A stretch of DNA of 64,000 nt from Sporomusaceae bacterium (GCA_018434355.1 JAHDPL010000020.1:1-64000), one strand, 5' to 3'; shown: positions 16,444 through 25,820, numbered from the stretch's first letter. Numbers and translations: made by a program. Notes: generated from the letters alone by a model not told the origin.

Positions 16444-17668
16444 AACACCACGTGGCAACCGCCTGCACATCGCACTGTTTGGTCGCCGCAACGCCGGCAA
16501 ATCGAGCCTGATCAATGCCCTGACCAATCAGTCGCTGGCGATCGTCTCCGACGTTGCCGGAACCACCACTGACCCGGTCTACAAATCGATGGAAATTCTG
16601 CCGCTCGGACCTGTGGTTGTCATCGACACCGCCGGCCTGGATGACGTCGGCGAACTGGGAATGCTGCGCATTGAAAAATCGCTAGAAGTGCTGCGCAAAA
16701 CCGATCTGGTTTTGCTTGTCGTCGATGCAACCATCGGCATCGCCGAGCCGGAGCGCGAACTGGCCGAAAAATGCCGAACGCAGAATATCCCGTTCATCCT
16801 GGTATTCAACAAATCCGATTTGCAAATAACGACGCCGGATGTGCTGGAAAGCATCAAAACCACGCTTGGTGCGGCAGCCGCCGTGGCAGTCAGCGCCGAA
16901 CAGCGACAAGGCATTGGCGAACTGAAAATCGCCATGGTCCGGCACGCGCCGGCCCGCTGGGATACGCAGACCATTGTCGGCGATCTGCTGCAACCCGGCG
17001 ATATTGCCGTGCTGTGCGTACCGATCGATCTGGCCGCGCCGGCTGGCCGACTGATTTTGCCGCAGGTCCAGATGATCCGCGACATTCTCGACCATGACGC
17101 ACTGGCTTACACGGTGAAAGAACGCGAACTGAAAGAGTGCATCGCCAGCCTGAACCGCAAACCGAAAATCGTGATCACCGATTCGCAGGTGTTTCTCAAA
17201 GCCGATGCCGACACGCCGCCGAATGTACTACTCACTTCTTTTTCGATCCTGTTCGCCCGTTACAAGGGAGATCTGGAAACGATGGTACGTGGCGCCAGGG
17301 CGATCGACCGGCTGAAACCGGGCGACAAGGTGCTGATCAGCGAATCCTGCACGCATCACCGGGTGGAAGACGATATCGGCACTGTGAAGATTCCCCGCTG
17401 GCTCAGACAGCACGTCGGCGGTGAGCTGGTCGTCGACCATTCCAGCGGCCTCAGTTTTCCGAAAAATCTCAGCGAATACAAGTTGGTGCTGCATTGCGGC
17501 GCCTGCATGACCAACCGGCGCGAAATGCTGGCCCGCATCGTCGAAGTCCAGCAGGCCGGCGTGCCAATCGTCAATTACGGCGTGGCGATCGCCGCGCTGA
17601 TGGGCATTCTGCGTCGGGCCTTGTCACCGTTCCCTTTGCTGCAGGACATTCTCGACGAGGAAGAATAA
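16436..17668 (+). CDS. hydF: [FeFe]-hydrogenase H-cluster maturation GTPase HydF
   Basis: This 410-residue scaffold GTPase assembles and delivers the 2Fe subcluster of [FeFe]-hydrogenase. The N-terminal G domain has LFGRRNAGKSSLINAL, DVAGTTTDPV, DTAGLDD and NKSD. The C-terminal [4Fe-4S] site is present as Cys305-x-His307 and His353-Cys354-x-x-Cys357, the CxH...HCxxC pattern of HydF. Its partners HydE and HydG are not in this window, although they commonly flank aspA-hydF. Confidence 0.95.
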   Translation: MNETPRGNRLHIALFGRRNAGKSSLINALTNQSLAIVSDVAGTTTDPVYKSMEILPLGPVVVIDTAGLDDVGELGMLRIEKSLEVLRKTDLVLLVVDATIGIAEPERELAEKCRTQNIPFILVFNKSDLQITTPDVLESIKTTLGAAAAVAVSAEQRQGIGELKIAMVRHAPARWDTQTIVGDLLQPGDIAVLCVPIDLAAPAGRLILPQVQMIRDILDHDALAYTVKERELKECIASLNRKPKIVITDSQVFLKADADTPPNVLLTSFSILFARYKGDLETMVRGARAIDRLKPGDKVLISESCTHHRVEDDIGTVKIPRWLRQHVGGELVVDHSSGLSFPKNLSEYKLVLHCGACMTNRREMLARIVEVQQAGVPIVNYGVAIAALMGILRRALSPFPLLQDILDEEE

Positions 17669-17691
17669 AGGGAAAACAGGCAATAAGAAAG

Positions 17692-17724
17692 GGGCTGTGC
17701 CGGATGAAAAATCCAGCACAGCCC
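17692..17724. terminator. Terminator between hydF and convergent binding-protein gene
   Basis: GGGCTGTGC and GCACAGCCC form a perfect 9-bp stem, extended by partial pairing inside. T-rich flanks on both strands (TTGTTT rightward, CCTTTCTTATT leftward) allow bidirectional termination. Confidence 0.8.
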
Positions 17725-17758
17725 TTGTTTGATTTATTAGCGAACTTGACTTATTTCC

Positions 17759-18940
17759 TTAAGGTTTTACCGTCGTCTTGTAAACCATTTTTCCGTCTTT
17801 CATTTCGATGATAACTGCACTCTTGACCGCATCATGGTTTTCATTCAGCGTGGTCGCGCCGGTAACTGCAGGGAAATTTTTGGTGGCTACGAGGGCTGCT
17901 TGGATTTTGGCAGAATCGGCTGCGCCGGCCCGTTTGATCGCATCAACCAGGACGTAGGCGGCGTCATAACCGAGCACTGCCATCGCGTCCGGCATTACGC
18001 CATATTCTTTTTTATAAGCTTCGACGAATTTTTTCGAGGCAGGGCTGGAATCTTCCGGCGAATAGTGGTTGGTGAAGTAGGTGTTGTTCATGCCGGCTGC
18101 GCTGCCGATTTCAACCAGTTTGGGGGAATCCCAGCCGTCGCCGCCGACGATTGGCATCATCAGGCCCATTTCACGGGCTTGTTTGGCGATCATGCCGACT
18201 TCTTCATAGTAACCAGGCAGATAGATGACTTCCGGATTCATGCCTTTGATCTTGGTCAGGATGGCCTTGAAGTCCTTGTCTTTTTGCAGATAAGCTTCTT
18301 CGCCGGCAATCGTCCCGCCGCCTTTGGTATAAGCTTCCTTGAAGAACTTGGCCAAGCCTTTGCTATAGTCGCTGGAGTTGTCGATCATGACAACCGCTTT
18401 TTTCAGTTTCAGGTCTTTCAGCACGAAGTTCGCGCCGACAGTGCCTTGGAACGGGTCGATAAAGCAAACGCGGAAGGTGTAAGGTTTTGCTTTGCCGGTT
18501 TTTTCATCCACCGTCACTTTGGGGTTGGTCGTCGCTGCAGCAACGAAGGGAATCTTGTTCGCTTCGTTGACTGCCGAACCGGCGATACCGTTGGAGCTGG
18601 TGGTGAAACCTACGACGGCAACCACTTTGTCCTGAGTGATGACTTTGGTCATCGCATTGGCCGATTCGGAAGGCTCGCCTTTGTTGTCCGCCGTCACGGT
18701 GGTGATTTTTTTGCCGAGCACTCCGCCAGCAGCATTGATTTCTTTGAACGCCAGTTTGGTTCCGTTATTGGCGGCGGTACCGAATGAAGCGGTGCCACCG
18801 GTCAGTTCATAGACAACACCGATTTTGATATCCTTGGATTCGGCCGGTTTCGCCGCAGGCGCTCCGCCACCGCAACCGGTCACCGCAAACGCGACAAGAA
18901 CCAATAAGGCCAAGGCAAACATCAAATTTCTCTTTTTCAC
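17759..18940 (-). CDS. Branched-chain amino acid-type ABC binding lipoprotein (LivK family)
   Basis: This 393-residue periplasmic binding protein of the LivK/Peripla_BP_6 family has a lipobox VTGC, then the family start IKIGVVYELTGGTASFG, AFKEINAAGGVLGKKI and VVAVVGFTTSS. It is encoded alone: no LivH, LivM, LivG or LivF gene lies nearby, so it must use a transporter encoded elsewhere or serve sensing. It follows the proline-type dehydrogenase operon in the same orientation but is separated by a terminator and about 280 bases. Ligand unknown; amino acids or betaine-like compounds are plausible. Confidence 0.88.
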   Translation of the reverse strand: MKKRNLMFALALLVLVAFAVTGCGGGAPAAKPAESKDIKIGVVYELTGGTASFGTAANNGTKLAFKEINAAGGVLGKKITTVTADNKGEPSESANAMTKVITQDKVVAVVGFTTSSNGIAGSAVNEANKIPFVAAATTNPKVTVDEKTGKAKPYTFRVCFIDPFQGTVGANFVLKDLKLKKAVVMIDNSSDYSKGLAKFFKEAYTKGGGTIAGEEAYLQKDKDFKAILTKIKGMNPEVIYLPGYYEEVGMIAKQAREMGLMMPIVGGDGWDSPKLVEIGSAAGMNNTYFTNHYSPEDSSPASKKFVEAYKKEYGVMPDAMAVLGYDAAYVLVDAIKRAGAADSAKIQAALVATKNFPAVTGATTLNENHDAVKSAVIIEMKDGKMVYKTTVKP

Positions 18941-19071
18941 AAAAAACCCTCCTCAAATTTTATCCACTACTAGCATAATTGTCTGATCCTCCAATACTCT
19001 GGTTAAGGCCCCCCTTCGCCATTGGTTATTGCCTTTAGTTTGACAAAAAATGCACTCGAGACCCGTAATTG

Positions 19072-19135
19072 AAAAAAGAAGCTTTGGGCAAAATACCCAC
19101 TGGATATTTTACCAAAAGCTTCTTTGCTTTTGCTA
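19072..19135 (-). terminator. Terminator of the proline-type dehydrogenase operon
   Basis: AAAGAAGCTTT and AAAGCTTCTTT close a long stem-loop, followed on the minus strand by six T residues. It lies about 90 bases after the P5C dehydrogenase stop. Apart from this hairpin, the 284-base gap 18941-19224 shows nothing else. Confidence 0.7.
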
Positions 19136-19224
19136 TAATCACAATCATTTGTCTCTTCCAAACGCCCTTGAAGATGATTATAGACCTCAATATATAATTT
19201 TACAAGTGATTTTTGCGAAAAAAG

Positions 19225-20772
19225 TTACATTTTTTCTGCAACAACCTTGGCTTGCATGAATAATAGTAAATAATCGGCCCCGCCAGCCTTGGAATCGGTA
19301 CCCGACATATTGAACCCGCCGAAAGGTTGCACGCCGACCAGCGCGCCGGTGCATTTGCGGTTCAGATACAGGTTGCCGACATGGAAGTCGCGGCGAGCTT
19401 GTTCCAGTTTGGCACGGTTGCGGGAGTACACCGCGCCGGTCAAGCCATACTCGGTGTCATTGGCAATCCGCAGCGCATCGGCAAAATCTTCAGCGCAGGT
19501 AATCGCCACCACCGGGCCAAAAATTTCTTCCTGGGCAATGCGGGACTTCGCCGGCGCATCGGCAAACACCGTCGGCTCGATGAACCAGCCTTTGTCGCCT
19601 GCCGTATTGCCGCCGGCAACCAGCCGCGCTTCGGTTTTGCCGATTTCGATGTATTCGAGGATTTTTTTATAGGCGCTTTCATCGATCACCGGACCCATAT
19701 TGACGCCCAGTTCAGCTGCCGGGCCAACTTTGAGCGCCTTGGTTTTCGCGGCGACTTTGGCTACCACTTCATCATAGACGCTTTTTACGACAATCGCCCG
19801 CGAGCAGGCCGAGCATTTCTGGCCCTGGAAACCAAACGCCGAGGCCACAATGCCGTTGGCGGCTTCTTCCAAATCGGCTTCCTCATCGACAATAATCGCG
19901 TCTTTGCCGCCCATTTCCGCCACAACCCGCTTGATCCAGATCTGCCCCGGCGCCACATCGGCCGCCAGCTTATTGATCCGCAGGCCGACTTCTTTGGAAC
20001 CGGTAAAGTTGATGAACCGCACCTGCGGGTGCGATACCAGCGCGTCGCCGATACTGCCGCCGCTACCGGGCAGATAGTTGATCACGCCAGCCGGCGCACC
20101 GGCTGCTTCGAACAGTTCCATCAGCTTGGCTGCGATCACCGGCGTACTGCTGGCCGGTTTCATGATGACCGTGTTGCCTGCCACCACCGCAGCGGCGACC
20201 ATGCCGGCCAAAATCGCCAGCGGGAAGTTCCAGGGCGGAATGACTACACCAACGCCCAGCGGGATATAAAAGCACTCGTTCTGTTCGCCCGGAACGGAGA
20301 TGACCGGCATGCCGGCCGCGTAGCGAAGCATTTCCCGCGCATAGTATTCCATGAAATCGATTGCCTCGGCTGTATCGGCATCCGCTTCGGCCCAGTTCTT
20401 TCCTGCTTCCTCGACCAGCCAGGCCGAGTATTCGAATTTGCGTCGGCGCAAAATCGCCGCCGCTTTGAACAGCAGGCGGGCCCGCACTTCCGGCGCCACA
20501 TGTTTCCAACTGGCAAACGCGTCTTGCGCCGCTTTGACGGCCTGATCAGCCAGTTCGACATTGGCCCGGGCCACGGTGCCGATGACTTCCGAGAAGCAGG
20601 AGGGATTCACCGAGGTGATGCGGGCTTCGGTATCAATCGCTTTGCCGGCGATCTTCAGCGGATAGTGGCGGCCTTTTTCGGATGCCACCAGTTGCAGCGC
20701 CGCCTCCATGGCCGCTTTGTTCTCTGGGATGCTAAAATTCGTGAACGGTTCGTTTTGGTACGCTGTTTGCAT
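19225..20772 (-). CDS. rocA: Delta-1-pyrroline-5-carboxylate dehydrogenase (RocA/PruA type)
   Basis: This 515-residue NAD-dependent aldehyde dehydrogenase oxidises glutamate semialdehyde/P5C to glutamate. The nucleophile is Cys320 in [16 protein letters not shown], a segment characteristic of RocA-type P5C dehydrogenases. The general-base glutamate lies in [22 protein letters not shown] precedes the chosen ATG; an upstream in-frame ATG at 20790 lacks a site. It is the last gene of the operon, 35 bases after the DAO-family subunit, completing proline-to-glutamate conversion. Confidence 0.92.
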   Translation of the reverse strand: MQTAYQNEPFTNFSIPENKAAMEAALQLVASEKGRHYPLKIAGKAIDTEARITSVNPSCFSEVIGTVARANVELADQAVKAAQDAFASWKHVAPEVRARLLFKAAAILRRRKFEYSAWLVEEAGKNWAEADADTAEAIDFMEYYAREMLRYAAGMPVISVPGEQNECFYIPLGVGVVIPPWNFPLAILAGMVAAAVVAGNTVIMKPASSTPVIAAKLMELFEAAGAPAGVINYLPGSGGSIGDALVSHPQVRFINFTGSKEVGLRINKLAADVAPGQIWIKRVVAEMGGKDAIIVDEEADLEEAANGIVASAFGFQGQKCSACSRAIVVKSVYDEVVAKVAAKTKALKVGPAAELGVNMGPVIDESAYKKILEYIEIGKTEARLVAGGNTAGDKGWFIEPTVFADAPAKSRIAQEEIFGPVVAITCAEDFADALRIANDTEYGLTGAVYSRNRAKLEQARRDFHVGNLYLNRKCTGALVGVQPFGGFNMSGTDSKAGGADYLLLFMQAKVVAEKM

Positions 20773-20807
20773 AAGGTGAGCCCTCCTCAATATTTCATCG
20801 TTCTTGA

Positions 20808-21956
20808 TTAAACTACTGACGGTTCGACAAATAGGTCGCCGCGGGCAAATCGACCGGCATCGAGCAGTTCGACAGGCAGGGCGGTTTTGAGCCCCAGCAG
20901 CTTTTCGGCAACGATCTGGCCGGTGATCGGCGCGATCATGAAGCCATGTCCGCTGAATCCCGCCGCGACATGAAACCCTTCCACATCGCCCGCCGGCCCA
21001 AGAATCGGCTGACGATCCGGCGACATGTCATAAAGCCCGGCCCATTGGCGCACCACATTCAGTCCGGCCAGCGGCGGCAAAATCTCAATCAGTCGGCGGG
21101 CCATCTCGCCGAGGAACTGCCAGCTGGATTCGGTGTTGAAGCTCTCCGGCTCGTCGGGATGGCCAATGCCCATGATAAAGCTGCCATGCGGACTTTGTTG
21201 GCAATACAGGTTGTGATGGAAACTCATCACCATCGAATCCTGCATCGGCTCGACCGGCTCGGTCACCAGGATTTCATGTCGTTCGGGGTAAATCGGCAAT
21301 TCGACGCCGACCATCCGGCCCAGCTGTTTGGAATAGCCGCCGGCAGCGACCACTACCCGTGGGGTACTGATAGTACCCCACCGGGTCTTGACCCCGGTGA
21401 TCCGGCAGCACTCCGCCTCGATTCCAGTCACTTCGCTATTCGTGCGAATCTCCACGCCATGCCGCTCGGCCGCTTTTGCATAGGCGGCGGTCGCCTTGAA
21501 CGGGTTGCAGTGGCCGTCTTTGGCGCAGAAGGTTGCGCCCAGCAGCCCGGCCGTATTCAAATGCGGCACGATTTCCTTTGCTTCTGCCGGCGTTACCCAG
21601 CGCGACGGAATTCCCAGCGAATTTTGCAACTGCAGGTTCTTTTTGAACTGGGCCGCCATCTTTTCGGTATAAGCCAGCAGCAAGTAGCCACCCTGTTTCA
21701 GTTCGATATCGATATCAACATCCAGCAGCTCCGGCAGCTGTTCCAGCATCCGGGTGCTTTCCCGCGACAACAGGCAATTGGTTTCGGTTCCCCATTGCAT
21801 CCGCATGCCGGCGCCGCAGCGACCGGTGGCCCCGCTGGCCAGATAGTCGCGTTCCAAAAGCACCACCTTGCCGGCGCCGAGCCGGGCCAGGTTGTAGGCC
21901 GTGGCGCAGCCGACTATGCCGCCGCCGATGACTACTACATCCGCCGTATCATTCAT
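20808..21956 (-). CDS. FAD-dependent amino acid dehydrogenase, DAO family (Pdh/HcnC-like catalytic subunit)
   Basis: This 382-residue flavoprotein has an N-terminal Rossmann motif [21 protein letters not shown] and the DAO-family end [21 protein letters not shown]. It resembles the catalytic beta subunit of archaeal-type multisubunit L-proline dehydrogenase, HcnC and sarcosine oxidase beta. Electrons from the amino acid would pass to the Fe-S and second FAD subunits encoded upstream. The ATG follows GGAGGTG and overlaps the upstream stop by eight bases. Because P5C dehydrogenase is next, L-proline is the most likely substrate; D-hydroxyproline or sarcosine dehydrogenase are alternatives. Confidence 0.85.
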   Translation of the reverse strand: MNDTADVVVIGGGIVGCATAYNLARLGAGKVVLLERDYLASGATGRCGAGMRMQWGTETNCLLSRESTRMLEQLPELLDVDIDIELKQGGYLLLAYTEKMAAQFKKNLQLQNSLGIPSRWVTPAEAKEIVPHLNTAGLLGATFCAKDGHCNPFKATAAYAKAAERHGVEIRTNSEVTGIEAECCRITGVKTRWGTISTPRVVVAAGGYSKQLGRMVGVELPIYPERHEILVTEPVEPMQDSMVMSFHHNLYCQQSPHGSFIMGIGHPDEPESFNTESSWQFLGEMARRLIEILPPLAGLNVVRQWAGLYDMSPDRQPILGPAGDVEGFHVAAGFSGHGFMIAPITGQIVAEKLLGLKTALPVELLDAGRFARGDLFVEPSVV

Positions 21957-22236
21957 GCCGTTCACCTCCGGCCAGCGCACCCAAGCTAATCGCCGCCACC
22001 GGCTGCCGGAATGTCGGCAGCGAAATCTCGGCTAACGGTTTGCCGGTCGCCTTGGCCAGTTCCTGCGCCACCAGCGGCATACAGGTCCGGCCCTGGCAGG
22101 GTCCCATGCCGCAGCGGCAGCTGCGTTTGATTTCTTCGGTGCTCAAGTTGCCGTCGGCAATACTCTGGCGGATTTCCGACAGTTTGATATCTTCGCACCG
22201 ACAAATGATAATATCGTCTTCCAGTTGTTCACTCAT
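21949..22236 (-). CDS. BFD-like [2Fe-2S]-binding subunit
   Basis: This 95-residue protein carries the bacterioferritin-associated-ferredoxin-like motif IICRCEDI...CRCGMGPCQGRTC, giving four cysteines for a [2Fe-2S] cluster. In HcnB/Pdh-alpha and sarcosine oxidase alpha proteins this domain is fused to the NAD/FAD subunit; here it is a separate gene. It overlaps the ferredoxin gene by four bases and the catalytic gene by eight, which suggests fixed subunit stoichiometry. Confidence 0.88.
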   Translation of the reverse strand: MSEQLEDDIIICRCEDIKLSEIRQSIADGNLSTEEIKRSCRCGMGPCQGRTCMPLVAQELAKATGKPLAEISLPTFRQPVAAISLGALAGGERHE

Positions 22237-22727
22237 CCCGCCACTTCCTTTCGCTGCCGGATGTTGCGCACATCCATCGCAATCGCCTTGTCAACCGCCA
22301 GCCACAGAACCGTCGTCCGGTTGGCCTGTTGCTGCACCCGCTGCACCGTTGCCGCGCCAACAACTTTTCCTGCCCGGTCGATCGCCGCGACGACTTCGCC
22401 GCTGACCGGCAGCGGGGCAAATTCATAAGGGATTTTCAGCAACGCCTCGCCATCTGCAAACGAGTAGTCGACGACAAAAATGGCCAGACCGGGGCAACGC
22501 GTGATGCAGAGGCCGCAGCCATTGCATTTCGTTTCATCAAACACCGGTCGTTCGCTGATGCTGCCCGGCATGACAATCGCGCCGCGGGGACAAGCTTCGG
22601 CGCAGGGATTGCAGGGGATCTGCTGAAAACACTCGATCACCGCCACCGGGCCTTGCCGTAGTCGGCTCTCTGCCGGCAATACTGCCTGTAAATCCTCAGT
22701 TGACGGGATTCCATCCACTGCCAGCAT
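22233..22727 (-). CDS. [4Fe-4S] ferredoxin-type electron transfer subunit
   Basis: This 164-residue protein has two cysteine clusters: CNPCAEACPRGAI (residues about 45-57) and CNGCGLCITRCPGLAI. It is a two-cluster ferredoxin domain followed by a ~75-residue beta-rich tail of unknown fold. Starting at the ATG after GGGGAGG, one base past the upstream stop, removes a spurious extension. It would connect the FAD subunits of the complex to ferredoxin or a membrane acceptor. Comparable ferredoxin-like proteins accompany anaerobic HcnABC/Pdh clusters. Confidence 0.85.
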   Translation of the reverse strand: MLAVDGIPSTEDLQAVLPAESRLRQGPVAVIECFQQIPCNPCAEACPRGAIVMPGSISERPVFDETKCNGCGLCITRCPGLAIFVVDYSFADGEALLKIPYEFAPLPVSGEVVAAIDRAGKVVGAATVQRVQQQANRTTVLWLAVDKAIAMDVRNIRQRKEVAG

Positions 22728-22728
22728 G

Positions 22729-23817
22729 TTAAACCGCCTCCCCGAGCATGACTTTGCATAATCCATTGCAGACTTTTGCGCTGACCGGCGCGCTGCGCAG
22801 CGCATTCAGCTGCGATTTGGCCTCGTGATAAAGCGCGGCAAAGTTTTCACTCTGATAACGCAGGGCAAACGCCGCCGCCAGTCCTGCCAGTTTCCCTTCG
22901 ACCATGGCCGCCGAAGCTTCTTCGACGCCGGCCACATCGCCGGCCACGTAAATATTGTGGTGCGTTGTCAGCAGATCGGCGTTGCGCCAGGGAACATAGC
23001 CGCCGAGTTCCGGCACAAACTCCATTTTGCAGCCGGCCTGCCACAGCAGTTCGGTCAGCGGACTCAGGCCAACAGCCAGACATAGCCCGTCTACCGCGAA
23101 ATCCTGTTCCGTGCCGGGGATCTGGTTCCATTTTTCATCCAGCCGGCAAACGGTAACGCCGCTCAGCCGGTCGGTCCCATAGGCTTTTTTGATCGTATGG
23201 CCGGTAAGGATCGGCACGCCGCAGCGCTGGATTTTTGACGCATGTACCCAGTAAGCACCGATTTTCGGCGCCGCTTCGATAATCGCCGCCACTTCGACTC
23301 CCGCCTGCAACAGTTGGTAGGCAACAATCACGCCAATATTGCCTGCGCCGACCATCAACACCCGATCAGCCGGCTTGACGCCATAGACATTCATCAGGGT
23401 CTGCACAGCGCCGGCGCCGTAAATACCGGGCAGGTCGTTGTTGGGAAACGCCAACGTCTTTTCCGACGCGCCGGTCGCCACGATCAGTTTCTTCGGTTTG
23501 ACCAGGCAAAACGAGTTGCCCTGCTTGACCGACAACACGCCGTCCGGGTAATAACCGAGGGCTGTGGCATTCTTCCACACCGTGACATTGGATAACTGCA
23601 CCAACTGATCCATCAGTTTATGGGCGATTTCAAAGCCGCGTTCGCCAGCGTATTCTTCGCGCGAACCGAAAAACTTGTGCGTCTGTTTGATCAGCTGCCC
23701 ACCCAACTCGTTGGCTCGTTCCAGCAGCAATACCTGCGCCCCCATTTCGGCGGCCTGAATCGCTGCCATCAGTCCGGCCGGACCGGCGCCGACAATCGCG
23801 ATATCCGTCTGCCTCAT
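22729..23817 (-). CDS. NAD(P)/FAD-dependent oxidoreductase subunit (HcnB/Pdh-alpha-like)
   Basis: This 362-residue pyridine-nucleotide-disulfide-type flavoprotein has DIAIVGAGPAGLMAAIQAAEMG at the N-terminus (FAD), ATGASEKTLAFPNNDLPG, a second Rossmann motif VLMVGAGNIGVIVAYQLLQ and the FAD-closing VAGDVAGVEEASAAMVEG. It matches the large electron-transfer subunit of amino acid dehydrogenases such as hydrogen cyanide synthase HcnB, with the C-terminal BFD domain split off as its own gene. It overlaps the 2Fe-2S subunit gene by four bases. Confidence 0.9.
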   Translation of the reverse strand: MRQTDIAIVGAGPAGLMAAIQAAEMGAQVLLLERANELGGQLIKQTHKFFGSREEYAGERGFEIAHKLMDQLVQLSNVTVWKNATALGYYPDGVLSVKQGNSFCLVKPKKLIVATGASEKTLAFPNNDLPGIYGAGAVQTLMNVYGVKPADRVLMVGAGNIGVIVAYQLLQAGVEVAAIIEAAPKIGAYWVHASKIQRCGVPILTGHTIKKAYGTDRLSGVTVCRLDEKWNQIPGTEQDFAVDGLCLAVGLSPLTELLWQAGCKMEFVPELGGYVPWRNADLLTTHHNIYVAGDVAGVEEASAAMVEGKLAGLAAAFALRYQSENFAALYHEAKSQLNALRSAPVSAKVCNGLCKVMLGEAV

Positions 23818-24119
23818 ACCAGTTTTCCCTTCCCTTCCTGGGTTTCCACCTGCATCCCGGCCCGTAGCGGTTCGACGCAAATCCGCACGTTGGGCACTCC
23901 ATCCACCGTCATCAGACAGGAAGAACAGTTGCCGATGGCGCAAAACAAGCCGCGCGGCCTGTGAAACCGACTACTGTGATGCAAAGACCTCACACCCGCC
24001 GCGTGCAGCGCCGCTGCGATCGGTTCGCCGGCCAGCCCGGTCACTTCTTTGCCATCAAAAACAAACTTCACGGTTTCCCGCTGCGGAAACTCCAGAATCG
24101 GATGATTCGCAATACGCAC
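23814..24119 (-). CDS. [2Fe-2S] ferredoxin-like subunit (HcnA/SoxA-N-like)
   Basis: This 101-residue protein resembles the N-terminal ferredoxin domain of sarcosine oxidase alpha and HcnA: FDGKEVTGLAGEPIAAALHA, then RPRGLFCAIGNCSSCLMTVDG and VRICVEPLRAG, giving the CxxxxCxxC...C cluster ligands. I start it at GTG 24119 after GGAGGTG. A longer in-frame reading to 24215 would include the sigma-54 promoter and cannot be the true start. It is the first gene of the operon. Confidence 0.85.
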   Translation of the reverse strand: MRIANHPILEFPQRETVKFVFDGKEVTGLAGEPIAAALHAAGVRSLHHSSRFHRPRGLFCAIGNCSSCLMTVDGVPNVRICVEPLRAGMQVETQEGKGKLV

Positions 24120-24166
24120 TGATCTTTCACCTCCGTTTGAAACCTCAACTATGAAAAGGTATATAT

Positions 24167-24183
24167 TGCACAAACCATGCCAA
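24167..24183 (-). promoter_or_regulatory. Sigma-54 promoter of the proline-type dehydrogenase operon
   Basis: Read on the minus strand, TTGGCATGGTTTGTGCA carries GG and GC with the required ten intervening bases; only the first base of TTGCA differs from the RpoN consensus. It lies 48 bases before the GTG start and immediately after the terminator of the activator gene. Confidence 0.75.
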
Positions 24184-24189
24184 GTGAAC

Positions 24190-24223
24190 AAAAAAATCGG
24201 CAATGCCTGTAGCAAAGCCGATT
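24190..24223 (-). terminator. Terminator of the sigma-54 activator gene
   Basis: AATCGGC and GCCGATT pair around a 15-base loop and are followed on the minus strand by a run of T residues. It separates the activator transcript from the sigma-54-driven operon. Confidence 0.7.
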
Positions 24224-24262
24224 GCGCGATTTTTACCGCATTGGTTTCGTGGTGCAGAAATG

Positions 24263-25771
24263 TCAGCTTTTCGACACTTTCGTCGATTCTTCGACATCGA
24301 TCTGCAGGTTTTTCATTTTGTAATATAAAGTACTGCGGGGAATCCCCAGCTTTTTCGCTGCCAACAGCTTGTTAAAGTTCACTTCCGCCAGCACTCTGCC
24401 GATCAACTCGCGTTCCATCGCTTCGGTCGTATCAGTCAGCGACTGCCCCGTTGCCGATCGCGACTGCGGTTGTGTAGCTGCGCCAGCCACTCCGGCGGCG
24501 GATTCGGCGGCGAGGTTCGTCGGCAAATTGGCCGGCGTCAACACTTCGCCGTCGCACAAAATCACCATTCGCTCCAGCGCATTGTATAGTTCGCGCACGT
24601 TTCCCGGCCAGTCATAGTTGAGCAAGGCCGCCATCGCCGCGGGGTCCAGCCGGCGAATCTGTTTGCCATGCAAGTGGCTGAAATGTTGAATCCCCCGGTG
24701 CACAAGCTCCGGTATGTCCTCGCGACGTTCCCGCAACGAGGGTAATGGAATCGTCACCACATTCAGCCGGTAATACAAGTCTTCGCGGAATTCCCCCCGC
24801 GCAATCATCGCTTCCAGGTCGCGATGCGTCGCCGCAATCACCCGGATATCGACATGGACCGACTTGCCGCCGACCCGGTGAAAGCGTTGCTCCTGCAGCA
24901 CCCGCAGCAGTTTTACCTGCATTTCTTTGGGCATTTCGCCGATTTCGTCCAAAAACAACGTGCCGGCATGCGCCTGCTCCAAATAACCCAGTTTGCCCTT
25001 CTTGTCCGCGCCGGTGAAAGATCCCGCGTCATAACCGAACAATTCGCTTTCAAACAGACTGGCCGGAATCGCGCCGCAATTGATCGCCACGAACTGGCCG
25101 CGCCGACCGCTGGCCCGGTGGATGGCGCTGGCGAACAGTTCCTTGCCGCTGCCGCTCTCGCCGCGCAACATGACCGAAACATTGGTGGCCGCAACCCGGC
25201 GGGCCACGCGAACCGCCTCCATTACCAACGGACTGTGGCCGTAAATCGCCGTAAATTCGTCCGCCGTGGCCTGGATCTTGTCAATTTCTTCGCGCAGACT
25301 ACGCACTTCATTGCCCGCTTCCGACAGCTGCTGATTCAGATTGACCACTTCAGTGATATCCCGCTCGGCGGAAACGCCGCCGACAATCTTGCCTTCCAGC
25401 CGGACCGGTTGGGCATTGATCAAGACATGCGTGCCGGGACAAGGTTTGTGATACGCTTCGCGCACCAGCAAGCCCTGCGTCATCGCCTGGGTGACCATCA
25501 GATTGGAAAAAAATTTGCCGATCGGCTGCCCGATGATTTCGGTCGACGCAATGCCATAAAGCAGCTCGGCCCGCCGGTTCCAGCCAGTCACCCGGTTTTC
25601 GGCATCGATCACGCAGACGGCTTCTTCCAGCACATCGAGCAGCTCCTGCCAACGCGCCGCCTGCAGCAAATTCTCCGCCAACAGTTCCTGGCAAAGGCGC
25701 TTCAATTCTTCCGCTGAACTGGTATTCATTCGATTCTGCAACAATTCCCAGGCCTGATTCCCCATTCTCAA
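24263..25771 (-). CDS. Sigma-54-dependent transcriptional activator with PAS domain
   Basis: This 502-residue enhancer-binding protein has a PAS sensory domain (about residues 35-150), a coiled linker, an AAA+ ATPase and a C-terminal Fis-type helix-turn-helix. Walker A is GESGSGKE. The sigma-54 contact loop reads GSFTGA instead of GAFTGA, a substitution also seen in RocR-type activators. Walker B is GTLFLDEIGEMP, and the HTH region reads AAKKLGIPRSTLYYKMKNL. There is no receiver domain, so it probably responds to a small ligand. The adjacent sigma-54 promoter makes the dehydrogenase operon its evident target. Confidence 0.92.
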   Translation of the reverse strand: MRMGNQAWELLQNRMNTSSAEELKRLCQELLAENLLQAARWQELLDVLEEAVCVIDAENRVTGWNRRAELLYGIASTEIIGQPIGKFFSNLMVTQAMTQGLLVREAYHKPCPGTHVLINAQPVRLEGKIVGGVSAERDITEVVNLNQQLSEAGNEVRSLREEIDKIQATADEFTAIYGHSPLVMEAVRVARRVAATNVSVMLRGESGSGKELFASAIHRASGRRGQFVAINCGAIPASLFESELFGYDAGSFTGADKKGKLGYLEQAHAGTLFLDEIGEMPKEMQVKLLRVLQEQRFHRVGGKSVHVDIRVIAATHRDLEAMIARGEFREDLYYRLNVVTIPLPSLRERREDIPELVHRGIQHFSHLHGKQIRRLDPAAMAALLNYDWPGNVRELYNALERMVILCDGEVLTPANLPTNLAAESAAGVAGAATQPQSRSATGQSLTDTTEAMERELIGRVLAEVNFNKLLAAKKLGIPRSTLYYKMKNLQIDVEESTKVSKS

Positions 25772-25820
25772 CCGCCTCCGTTACCCGCTGTATTTAGCTC
25801 GCAACCCGCTACGCCGACCA

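Noticed and set aside
19327-20811. 494-codon open frame on the + strand opposite the P5C dehydrogenase gene
   Set aside because: The opposite strand encodes a full aldehyde dehydrogenase with catalytic motifs. The + frame has no ribosome binding site or recognisable domain and results from GC-rich codon shadowing.
24119-24215. N-terminal extension of the 2Fe-2S subunit to an ATG at 24215
   Set aside because: The extension spans the sigma-54 promoter and start site, and GGAGGTG sits just before GTG 24119.
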